NCBI GenBank assembly: GCA_019415505.1
Contig: DXZC01000140.1
Coordinates: forward strand, 1 to 5,254
Direction: 5' to 3'
Source of the DNA: Peptococcaceae bacterium
Lineage (GTDB): Bacteria; Bacillota; Dehalobacteriia; UBA7702
Length of the DNA stretch: 5,254 nucleotides
The notes beneath the pieces are model-generated. The model saw only the letters and a list, made by a program, of their open reading frames with translations. It made no database searches and was not told the origin of the DNA. Positions 1-5,254 of this stretch are shown in pieces (the first letter of the stretch is position 1; the number at the start of each line of letters is the position of its first letter). Made by a program: the position numbers and the translations under genes.

Positions 1-340
1 AATATAAGAAAAGCCCCAAGCCGCCGTTGCGCTGACCATTAACAAATCAGCCTTAGTATTTTTCACCCTTATCCCCCTGCAAACTTAAATAATTTGATTT
101 AAAACCCACAACCACTGAACCCAACAACAACAGGACGTCTTAATCCTGTTCCCAAACCTTTTATTGCACTCTAATTGTAGTTTATATTAAAATAGTTCAA
201 CTGGTTATGGCAATATCTTTTTTATAGCTTACCATAAAACTGTACTAGCTTTATTAATTATATAACAGGGGGAATTCAGGAACAAGGTTTATTTAAAAAA
301 ATCCAAGCCTACCGACGTTAGCCGACGAGGGTTATATGGT
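1..340. other. AT-rich intergenic stretch, no gene seen
   Basis: No reading frame of useful length with a ribosome binding site is visible on either strand. The stretch is AT-rich, with a few C-rich patches near its left end. One small inverted repeat is present: AACAGGA at 129-135 and TCCTGTT at 144-150, a perfect 7-bp stem with an 8-nt loop. It is not followed by a clear T-run on either strand, so I do not call it a terminator. A TATAAC at 261-266 resembles a -10 box and would start transcription about 70 nt before the structured segment at 341, but no good -35 box lies at the right distance. The origin of this stretch is unknown. Confidence 0.6.
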
Positions 341-640
341 GTTCAGTATAATGTTTCTTACTGGCTTGTGGAAGTTAACTACTTTGATATTGGTGAAACC
401 ATTATTTTATTTCGGTATTGCAGTGGCAAAGGGGCAGTCCCACCGGCACACTTTAAACTAGAAACACATACTGTAAGCGAGGCGAAAATGGCGCTATGCA
501 GTATGAAACGGTCAGCTCCGGCCATTGACTCCCCAAACCCCGACAAACTAACGCCACTGCTCGGAACAACCAAAGCATTGAGGTGCGCTTTGGGGGAGAA
601 GCATCCTCAGAGCAGTAGGGTTATCAGCTTTATTCTGAAC
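341..640 (+). ncRNA. Putative structured RNA of about 300 nt, family not recognised
   Basis: The segment contains a nested set of complementary blocks compatible with one fold. The outer closing stem pairs 341-351 with 630-640 (10 of 11 positions). GTTTC 353-357 can pair with GAAAC 395-399. GCAGTGGC 420-427 pairs perfectly with GCCACTGC 553-560. Inside it, GGGG 431-434 plus AGTC 436-439 pair with GACT 527-530 plus CCCC 531-534, leaving C435 bulged. CCGG 443-446 can pair with CCGG 518-521. The terminal hairpin is CATACTG 467-473 with CAGTATG 499-505, continued by AGCG 476-479 with CGCT 492-495. A pseudoknot follows at 570-609. A 91-codon frame beginning with GTG at 368 also spans this region, but it has no ribosome binding site and resembles no family I know. 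The strand is uncertain; one G-U pair (354/627) slightly favours plus. It does not match the conserved boxes of cobalamin, glmS, Moco or c-di-GMP RNAs. It could instead be a DNA repeat element or a decayed gene. Confidence 0.35.
570..609 (+). other. Candidate H-type pseudoknot
   Basis: CCAAAGC at 570-576 pairs with GCTTTGG at 587-593 to make a 7-bp hairpin with a 10-nt loop. Eight loop bases, TGAGGTGC at 579-586, are complementary to GCA plus CCTCA at 601-609, with T604 bulged. The connecting loops are 2 nt (577-578) and 7 nt (594-600), which is geometrically suitable for an H-type pseudoknot with coaxial stems. It sits inside the outer stem of the proposed 341-640 RNA. This is seen directly as base complementarity; that it folds in vivo is inference. 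Confidence 0.4.
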
Positions 641-713
641 TAACTTTATTTATCGCCCTAAAAACCCAAATTGCCAATTTAATCAACTCCGCCGAGCCCC
701 TGAAACTGGCTCT
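641..713. other. Short spacer before tandem array, nothing recognised
   Basis: This is AT-rich then mixed sequence between the proposed structured RNA and the tandem array. There is a weak AAATTG/AATTT inverted repeat near 668-680 but no gene, promoter or terminator that I can support. Confidence 0.5.
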
Positions 714-1175
714 ACATACGCCGACTTGATTATACGACCCACATACACAGACTTGCCTACGCCACCCCCACATATGCCGCCTTGACTACACCGACCCCAC
801 ATATGCCAACTTGCCTACACCGCCTCTACATACGCCGACTTGCCTACACCACCCCCACATACGCCGACTTGCCTATACGCCCCACATACGCTGACTTGCC
901 TACACCGCCCCCACATACGCCGACTGCCTACACCGCCCCGACATATGCCGACTTGCCTACATTGTCCCTACATACGCCGACTTGACTACAACGCCGCTAC
1001 ATACGCCGACTTGACTATACGACCTTATACGCCGACTGACTACACCGCCCCGACATATGCCGACTTGCCTACATCGTCCCTACATACGCCGACTTGACTA
1101 CAACGCCGCTACATACAACGACTGACTACACCGCCCGCATATGCTGACTTACTATACCACCAACATATACTGACT
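714..1175. repeat. Degenerate tandem repeat array, 25-29 bp unit, about 16.5 copies
   Basis: Units begin at 714, 741, 770, 799, 828, 857, 884, 913, 941, 970, 999, 1026, 1053, 1082, 1111 and 1138, with a partial unit from 1163. The most frequent length is 29 bp; several are 27 or 28 and the last full one is 25. Most units start with a core close to ACATACGCCGACTTG followed by a C-rich half. The units abut directly with no unique spacers, so this is a minisatellite-like array and not CRISPR. Units 8-10 (913-998) reappear as units 12-14 (1026-1110), which indicates an internal duplication of four units (about 112 bp). The unit is not a multiple of three, so translated frames rotate through three peptides, and TTGACT variants place stops in one frame. 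I therefore read it as non-coding. Short overlapping frames within it lack ribosome binding sites. Function is unknown. Confidence 0.9.
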
Positions 1176-1414
1176 TTTAATTTCCCCAGTCGGGTAAAGG
1201 CCGCTTTGAGCAGCCCGGAGATACTGGCCGGGCCGGCTAGAAGCCTCAGGATGAAATACACTTTTTCAATGATTAAGAGAGTTAAAACCCCGGGCAATAC
1301 AGGGGCAGCGGGCCTTTTCACTTATCCCGCCTATAATCACAGTCAAAATTTTTACCTAACATAGAGCTTACTTAACATAGCTTACACAACTTGAAAATTG
1401 CAAATTTCTTACCC
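1176..1414. other. Intergenic stretch, no supported gene; short tandem repeat at its right end
   Basis: Bases 1195-1315 are relatively GC-rich and include an 11-bp odd-centred palindrome at 1227-1237 (GCCGG/CCGGC). A minus-strand frame reading through 1321-1109 is hydrophobic in its first half, but it starts with GTG, has only a weak purine stretch before it, and runs its C-terminus into the tandem array. I do not accept it as a gene, though it could be the remains of one. At 1357-1371 and 1373-1385 TAACATAG followed by CTTAC is repeated, with an extra AG in the first copy. No clear T-tailed hairpin ends the regulator gene on the minus strand here. Confidence 0.5.
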
Positions 1415-1993
1415 TCAAAAGCCCAAAAGGCGCAGGAGAAGCAATGAGATAACCAGAGTAATCCCCGCGGCGCCGGCGGCATAAAGCAGCTTCTGATATG
1501 GGCGTTTCCCCTCTTCTCTGGCCTTTTCGATTTCATCAAGCTTGGTTCCTTCCATAAAGGCCACGATTTCGTGGTATGTCTGCATATCAAACTTTTTCTT
1601 CTCCCTTTCCGCCAGGGTTGCCAGGTAAAATGTTACGCCCAGCAGGATTACCCAGATAGCGACTCCCAGAGATGACAGGAAATGCAACAGGGGGAGCGGC
1701 GTAATAATCGTCGCCAACAGCAGCACGGCAAAGGCAATGCTCAAGCGATTAAACTTAATTCTATCCTCGCTGCTAATCTGGTCTTTCATAATTTTCACAT
1801 CTCCTTTAATTAATTGATCCAGAGAAATATCCAGAACTTTGCTGAGCAAAACAAGACTGTGTACATCGGGGTAGCTTTTATCATTTTCCCAATTAGAAAT
1901 GGTCTGCCTTGATACGTAAATTTTTTCAGCCAGGGCGTCCTGGGATAATTCCTTTTCATTACGATACATTTTAATTCTCTTACCCAGTTCCAT
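1415..1993 (-). CDS. XRE-family (HTH_3) transcriptional regulator with C-terminal membrane segments
   Basis: A 192-residue regulator. Residues about 6-62 form a Cro/CI-type helix-turn-helix: the scaffold and recognition helices lie at 17-36 (SQDALAEKIYVSRQTISNWE), followed by the typical YPDVHSLVLLSKVLDISLDQL tail at 41-61 (given here only as a location; key residues are Y41, P42, L61). After a charged linker (63-82) come three likely membrane helices at about 84-104, 107-127 and 168-190, separated by a charged cytoplasmic-type loop at 128-166. It probably binds DNA while anchored to the membrane. The start is the ATG at 1993, because AAAGGAGG at 2000-2007 (minus) sits 6 nt before it; a longer frame from a TTG at 2026 would put that site inside the coding region. 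It is divergent from the EamA transporter, with an inverted repeat just upstream that may be its operator. Its target and signal are unknown. Confidence 0.88.
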   Translation of the reverse strand: MELGKRIKMYRNEKELSQDALAEKIYVSRQTISNWENDKSYPDVHSLVLLSKVLDISLDQLIKGDVKIMKDQISSEDRIKFNRLSIAFAVLLLATIITPLPLLHFLSSLGVAIWVILLGVTFYLATLAEREKKKFDMQTYHEIVAFMEGTKLDEIEKAREEGKRPYQKLLYAAGAAGITLVISLLLLRLLGF

Positions 1994-1999
1994 TTTTTG

Positions 2000-2007
2000 C
2001 CTCCTTT
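2000..2007 (-). promoter_or_regulatory. Ribosome binding site of the XRE regulator
   Basis: The minus strand reads AAAGGAGG, a near-perfect Shine-Dalgarno sequence, 6 nt upstream of the ATG at 1993-1991. It decides the start in favour of this ATG over the in-frame upstream TTG. Confidence 0.85.
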
Positions 2008-2042
2008 CCGGTTCTATCTTAAACAAAGCCGGGGGTTTTGTC

Positions 2043-2060
2043 TGTCAAAAGTCTTTGACA
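2043..2060. promoter_or_regulatory. Perfect inverted repeat, candidate operator overlapping divergent -35 boxes
   Basis: TGTCAAA at 2043-2049 and TTTGACA at 2054-2060 form a perfect 7-bp inverted repeat with a 4-bp spacer, so the half-site centres lie 11 bp apart, about one helical turn. This suits a dimeric XRE-type repressor. TTGACA, the ideal -35 hexamer, reads outward on both strands (plus 2055-2060; minus 2048-2043). On the minus strand a TAAGAT lies 21 bp downstream as a poor -10 candidate; on the plus strand TATTAT at 2083-2088 is 22 bp away. The -35 match is strong but both spacings are long, so operator is a safer call than promoter. Autoregulation by the adjacent XRE protein is inferred. 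Confidence 0.55.
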
Positions 2061-2190
2061 AACCCTATTTTCGTGGTCTTTTTATTATCAATTAAATTTT
2101 GCGGTCTTTATTTCCTTTTCATTGTATCATCAATGTGTAAATCCTGCCTCATTTGTGTGCAACGCTTGCTCTAAATAAAGCCTAATAGTA

Positions 2191-2215
2191 AGCCGCCATA
2201 AGCGGCTGCTTTTTT
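2191..2215 (+). terminator. Intrinsic terminator with no plus-strand gene upstream
   Basis: AGCCGC at 2191-2196 and GCGGCT at 2202-2207 form a 6-bp GC-rich stem with a CATAA loop. A run of six T follows at 2210-2215 after a short GC. On the minus strand no T-run follows, so it works only for plus-strand transcripts. The preceding gene is on the other strand, so the terminated RNA would have to start in the divergent region, perhaps at the inverted repeat at 2043-2060. That would give either a small RNA of at most about 150 nt or a premature-termination leader for the transporter gene. Confidence 0.7.
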
Positions 2216-2451
2216 CACAGCGGCACAGCGCCAAACCGAGGGTTTTGTCCCCACCTGGGGCAGAAATTAAACCGCTAGCTAGTAAAAAGGGGTCAAGGAA
2301 CTGACTATTTTTCCTAAAATTAAACTTGCTAACTAAGTGGCGCTATAGTAAACTATTATGGTGTGCTGATAAACAACAACTAAGGGATAGATTAAACCCT
2401 ATAAAGCTACTTAACAAGTTAACTAGAAACTATAATGATAATAAAAAAGTA
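2216..2451 (+). other. Long untranslated leader of the EamA transporter gene, with foldable elements
   Basis: No gene is supported here, although the transporter frame remains open upstream as far as a TTG at 2326; that extension is AT-rich, lysine/asparagine-rich and has no ribosome binding site. AAACC at 2233-2237 can pair with GGTTT at 2241-2245, and the same GGTTT can instead pair with AAACC at 2269-2273 around a CCCC/GGGG hairpin (2249-2252 with 2257-2260). Downstream, AGGG 2383-2386 pairs with CCCT 2397-2400, and TAG 2388-2390 in its loop could pair with CTA 2407-2409. These are short helices. No known riboswitch family is identified. Confidence 0.35.
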
Positions 2452-2459
2452 AGAAAGGA
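2452..2459 (+). promoter_or_regulatory. Ribosome binding site of the EamA transporter
   Basis: AGAAAGGA lies 4 nt before the ATG at 2464 and 10 nt before the in-frame ATG at 2470. Either could be the start; the difference is two residues. The site argues against the longer frame that begins at 2326. Confidence 0.65.
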
Positions 2460-2463
2460 TGTG

Positions 2464-3381
2464 ATGATAATGCAAGACAAACGCTGGATTTTCGCCGGCT
2501 GTATACTGCTGCAAGGGTTAATTTACGGCCTGGGCAATGTGCTCACCAAATTCGCCTATGCCAGCATATCGCCGTTTTGGTGCCTTACCCTGCGATTTGG
2601 CTTGGCAACCTTCATATTCTTTCTCTTTTTCGGCAAGAGCATTGTGGGGCAGCTAAAAGCCTGCCAGCTGAAAGACTGGCTGCCCTCGGCCCTCTGTATG
2701 GCCTTGGGCTATATTACCTGTAATGTGGCCTTGGATATGACCGCCGCCACTACCGTTGGTTTTCTCATGGCCTTGCCTATTATTTTCACGCCCTTTTTTG
2801 CCCGGCTCATCTTAAAGCGGCCCTACCGCCTGATGTATTTGCCCGCTCAAATAGCCGTGGTTCTGGGCTTGTACCTGTTTTGCAGCAATGGCGGCTCCTT
2901 TACCTTTGGCTTAGGCGAGGGCTTATCCCTCTTTACCTCTATAGCTGTGGCCGGCGCCTTTGTCTTTGGCGAGCGGGGCCTGCGCCAGATGAACGTAGTC
3001 AGTATTTCCGCAACCCAAACGGGCCTCACCTTTATTCTCGCCTTAATCGGGGCTTTATGGCTAGAGCCGGAGATCCAATTTGCCGCTGTAGAGCCTGTGG
3101 CCTGGTGGGTTATACTCTATTTGGCCATTCCCTGCACCTGCTTGGCCTTTGCCTTACAAAACATCGCCCTCACGGGGATTTCCTCTACCACCGTGTCCAT
3201 GCTCACCTGTAGCGAGCCAATTCTCACCGCCGCTATTTCCTGGCTGGTACTGGGGGAGGTCTTAACGGGCACAGGCTTTGTGGGCGCCGCCATAATCATT
3301 ATCTGTATTGTGGTGGAAACATATTTCGACGGCCAAAAGCAAGCTCTGGAACAATGCTCATCCGCATCTGTCATAAAGTAA
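2464..3381 (+). CDS. DMT-superfamily (EamA-type) membrane transporter
   Basis: A 305-residue integral membrane protein, the normal size for the family (about 290-310). About ten hydrophobic helices are visible, near residues 8-28, 36-56, 72-91, 95-115, 124-141, 149-170, 181-200, 212-232, 242-262 and 268-288. They form the two EamA repeats, each of five helices. The most diagnostic motif is SEPILTAAISWLVLGE at 250-265, matching the conserved serine-glutamate-proline to glycine-glutamate segment of the second repeat; the equivalent in the first repeat is the segment around 95-118 before the KRP loop. Members of this family export or import small metabolites such as amino acids, but substrate cannot be read from sequence. 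The start at 2464 (or 2470) is set by the ribosome binding site at 2452-2459. The gene is divergent from a membrane-bound XRE regulator that may control it, and it is visibly richer in GC than the following helD-like gene. No terminator follows it. Confidence 0.9.
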   Translation: MIMQDKRWIFAGCILLQGLIYGLGNVLTKFAYASISPFWCLTLRFGLATFIFFLFFGKSIVGQLKACQLKDWLPSALCMALGYITCNVALDMTAATTVGFLMALPIIFTPFFARLILKRPYRLMYLPAQIAVVLGLYLFCSNGGSFTFGLGEGLSLFTSIAVAGAFVFGERGLRQMNVVSISATQTGLTFILALIGALWLEPEIQFAAVEPVAWWVILYLAIPCTCLAFALQNIALTGISSTTVSMLTCSEPILTAAISWLVLGEVLTGTGFVGAAIIIICIVVETYFDGQKQALEQCSSASVIK

Positions 3382-3392
3382 CAGTATAGTTG

Positions 3393-3405
3393 TAAGGTAA
3401 CCTTA
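3393..3405. promoter_or_regulatory. 13-bp palindrome between transporter and helD-like gene
   Basis: TAAGGT and ACCTTA flank a single A, giving a perfect odd-centred palindrome just after the transporter stop codon. There is no T-run after it, and a one-base loop cannot form in RNA, so it is not a terminator. It could be a protein-binding site or chance. Confidence 0.25.
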
Positions 3406-3430
3406 ATCTGGCCTCTATTATCAATAAAAG

Positions 3431-3459
3431 TTTATACTTTATACATTTTTGTAGATACT
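3431..3459 (+). promoter_or_regulatory. Candidate promoter of the helD-like gene
   Basis: TTTATA at 3431-3436 (4 of 6 to TTGACA) and GATACT at 3454-3459 (4 of 6 to TATAAT) are separated by 17 bp, the preferred spacing. Transcription would begin about 40 nt before the ATG at 3507. The hexamer matches are modest. TTTATAC is directly repeated at 3431-3437 and 3438-3444, and GTAG...CTAC at 3451-3468 is a weak inverted repeat, which may be relevant to regulation. Confidence 0.3.
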
Positions 3460-3489
3460 GGGTACTACGAATTAAAGAGTGTATCTGCC

Positions 3490-3496
3490 GGGAGGA
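3490..3496 (+). promoter_or_regulatory. Ribosome binding site of the helD-like gene
   Basis: GGGAGGA lies 10 nt upstream of the ATG at 3507 and is a strong Shine-Dalgarno match. It fixes the start of the coding region. Confidence 0.75.
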
Positions 3497-3506
3497 ACAG
3501 CTAAAA

Positions 3507-5254
3507 ATGCCGCATTTGACAGAAAGCGAAGAAAAGGAGTACCTGAAATATGTTCAACAGGAGCTTCAGGCAAAGGTAGAATATATAGATGAGCAAATAA
3601 AAAAGTATCACGAAGAAATATTGGAAATGAAACGCTATATGTATGAAAATCAAGCTCAGCTTGACAATGCGGAAAAAGCTCTGAACCGCGTGTCTGTTTT
3701 CGACAGTGTTTCTTTGGGAGAAGATGCACTCAGGCAAAAAGAGAAAATTACCAAGTTAATACAATCGCCATATTTTGGAAGAATTGATTTTCAACAAGCG
3801 GGAGATACCGGCACATTCTATATCGGCATTTATGGATTTTCCGGTCAAGGAACATCAAATAATCTGATTTACGATTGGCGCGCGCCTGTTTCCAGTATGT
3901 TTTACGATTTTGAACTTGGTAACGCTTTCTATCTGGCTCCTGCCGGAAAAATTGAGGGCAATCTTTGTTTAAAACGGCAGTACAAGATTGAAAAGGCTCA
4001 CATGGAGTATATGATAGAGTCCTCGCTAAACATAGGAGATGAGGTATTACAGAAAGAATTAAGCCAAAATTCAAATGAAAAAATGAAAAATATTGTGGCT
4101 ACCATTCAAAAAGAACAGAATGTGATTATTAGAAATGAAACAGCCAAAGTTCTAATTATACAGGGGGCGGCGGGGTCTGGTAAAACTTCCATTGCCCTTC
4201 ACCGGATTGCCTTTTTACTGTATCGCCAAAAAGGAAGCCTAGATTCGCAAAATGTGCTGATTATTTCACCCAACCAGGTATTTGCAGACTATATCTCCAA
4301 TGTGCTACCGGAACTAGGGGAAGAAAATATGTTGGAGATGAGTTTTGACCAGGTAGCATCAGAATATCTGGGTAAGAAATATAAATATAGAACTTTTTCA
4401 CAGCAAGTAGAAAGCCTGTTATACGCAAAAGACCTCAGTTTACAATTACGGATTGCGTATAAATCTTCTAATGAATTTGTAGAACAACTTCAGCAATTTT
4501 TAAATTTCGCGGCAAGGGAATATTTTGTTCCGAAAGAAATTTGTTTTGGCAATTTTTATATATCACAACGCGGTTTGTGGGAAAGTTATTGTCAATTACA
4601 TAATTATCCAATAAAAATAAGATTAAAAAGAATAGCTGACAAAGTTATCGCGAAATTAAAGAATACGGGAAAAAAATTAGACATATCTTCTATTCGCCTG
4701 CTCAGAAAGGGCATAGAAAATATGTATACTGTAAAAGACGCCTTATCGTTATATCAAAAATTTTATGAATACATGGATAAAAAAGAATACTTTTGTTTCG
4801 CGGCAAAAAACACTTTTGAATATAGCGACCTATTCCCGTTTGTTTATACTAAAATTTTTTATGAGGGAATTACAACAGACTATTCTAAAATCAAACACTT
4901 GTTAATTGATGAAATGCAAGATTATACCCCAATTCAATACGCTGTACTGTCTAAGTTATTTTCCTGCCAAATGACAATTCTTGGCGACGCTTATCAAAGT
5001 GTAAACCCTTACAGTTCTTCTACAGCGGAGAAAATATCTCCCTATTTTTCCGGGGCACAAATAGTTGAAGTTTCTAAAAGCTATCGCTCCACGTGGGAAA
5101 TCGCGGAATTCGCCAGAAACATTATTAATAACCAAAGTTTACGTTCCATTGAACGTCATGGCTCTGTTCCGTCGATCATTGAAACCAACAACGCTGATGA
5201 GGAGTTTTTGGCAATAAAACATCTGATTACAAAATTCAAAGCCTCCCCCTATTC
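3507..5254 (+). CDS. helD: HelD-type RNA polymerase-associated UvrD/Rep-like ATPase, 3' end outside window
   Basis: The frame is open for 582 codons from the ATG at 3507 to the window edge with no stop. Family members in Firmicutes run to roughly 700-775 residues, so the last part of the motor is missing. Residues about 1-75 are highly charged and heptad-like, matching the N-terminal coiled coil that HelD inserts into the RNA polymerase secondary channel. Then come a typical HelD segment (SPYFGRIDF, about 95; YDWRAPVSSMFYD; LKRQYKIEKAH), IVATIQKEQN just before the motor, and Walker A GAAGSGKT at 220-227. Walker B is DEMQD at 468-472 in LLIDEMQDYTPIQY, motif III is GDAYQS at 493-498, and motif IV is SKSYRS at 523-528. 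Known HelD proteins use ATP to release RNA polymerase from stalled or post-termination complexes. All motor residues seen are intact. The gene is on the transporter's strand, 125 bp downstream, with its own ribosome binding site and possible promoter. It is clearly more AT-rich than the transporter gene. A generic UvrD-like DNA helicase is the alternative but fits the N-terminus less well. Confidence 0.92.
   Translation, partial: MPHLTESEEKEYLKYVQQELQAKVEYIDEQIKKYHEEILEMKRYMYENQAQLDNAEKALNRVSVFDSVSLGEDALRQKEKITKLIQSPYFGRIDFQQAGDTGTFYIGIYGFSGQGTSNNLIYDWRAPVSSMFYDFELGNAFYLAPAGKIEGNLCLKRQYKIEKAHMEYMIESSLNIGDEVLQKELSQNSNEKMKNIVATIQKEQNVIIRNETAKVLIIQGAAGSGKTSIALHRIAFLLYRQKGSLDSQNVLIISPNQVFADYISNVLPELGEENMLEMSFDQVASEYLGKKYKYRTFSQQVESLLYAKDLSLQLRIAYKSSNEFVEQLQQFLNFAAREYFVPKEICFGNFYISQRGLWESYCQLHNYPIKIRLKRIADKVIAKLKNTGKKLDISSIRLLRKGIENMYTVKDALSLYQKFYEYMDKKEYFCFAAKNTFEYSDLFPFVYTKIFYEGITTDYSKIKHLLIDEMQDYTPIQYAVLSKLFSCQMTILGDAYQSVNPYSSSTAEKISPYFSGAQIVEVSKSYRSTWEIAEFARNIINNQSLRSIERHGSVPSIIETNNADEEFLAIKHLITKFKASPY

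Noticed and set aside
129..150. Intrinsic terminator
   Set aside because: The 7-bp stem is perfect but neither strand has a T-run directly after it, and no gene precedes it in the window.
314..340. glmS ribozyme fragment
   Set aside because: Only GACGAGG followed by GTTAT matches; the rest of the catalytic core and a downstream glmS gene are absent.
391..625. Cobalamin riboswitch
   Set aside because: Pieces such as GGTGAAACC, ACTGTAAGCG and GCCACTG...GGAA occur in order. However, the highly conserved GGGAAGG and the final AGCCAGGAGACC-type box are missing, and the helices seen do not match that architecture.
782..1097. Two proline/threonine-rich open frames in the tandem array (782-985 and 840-1097)
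   Set aside because: They are by-products of a repeat whose length is not a multiple of three, without ribosome binding sites, and each is only partly open.
714..1175. CRISPR array
   Set aside because: Units adjoin directly with no unique spacers, and unit sequences are themselves degenerate. No cas gene is present in the window.
1109..1321. Minus-strand 70-codon frame with a hydrophobic stretch
   Set aside because: It has a GTG start, a poor ribosome binding site, and a C-terminus formed by the repeat array. I recognise no family. It might be a gene remnant.
2326..2463. N-terminal extension of the transporter from a TTG at 2326
   Set aside because: It adds 46 AT-rich, lysine/asparagine-rich codons with no family match, and a good ribosome binding site sits immediately before the ATG at 2464.
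3472..4074. Minus-strand open frames opposite the helD-like gene (3472-3737 and 3748-4074)
   Set aside because: They are shadows of the plus-strand coding frame, which carries clear conserved HelD motifs.

Overview
The window looks like a chromosomal segment from a Firmicute of the Clostridia/Negativicutes type. The evidence is strong AGGAGG-like ribosome binding sites, AT-rich intergenic DNA, a membrane-anchored XRE regulator of a kind common in Firmicutes, and a Firmicutes-style HelD protein. I cannot name the genus from sequence alone.

Layout. Bases 1-340 are AT-rich with no gene. Bases 341-640 contain no convincing protein gene. They do contain a nested set of perfect or near-perfect complementary segments: an outer closing stem, two long inner stems, a terminal hairpin and a compact H-type pseudoknot. 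Together these look like an uncharacterised structured RNA of about 300 nt. Bases 714-1175 are a degenerate tandem array of about 16.5 units of 25-29 bp with an internal four-unit duplication. Bases 1176-1414 are non-coding as far as I can tell.

Three protein genes follow. A 192-residue membrane-tethered XRE-family regulator runs on the minus strand (1415-1993). After a 470-bp divergent intergenic region comes a DMT/EamA-family transporter on the plus strand (2464-3381). Next is the first 582 codons of a HelD-type RNA polymerase-associated UvrD/Rep-like ATPase (3507 to the window end, truncated by the window). The divergent region holds a perfect 7-bp inverted repeat that carries TTGACA on both strands, a plus-strand intrinsic terminator with no gene upstream of it, and further small foldable elements before the transporter start.

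How the parts may work together (inference). The regulator probably binds the inverted repeat, controls its own expression and perhaps controls the transporter. The terminator between the operator and the transporter suggests either a short regulatory RNA or a premature-termination leader. HelD is likely an independent housekeeping or stress gene that rescues stalled RNA polymerase. The most notable unexplained elements are the putative structured RNA at 341-640 and the neighbouring tandem array.
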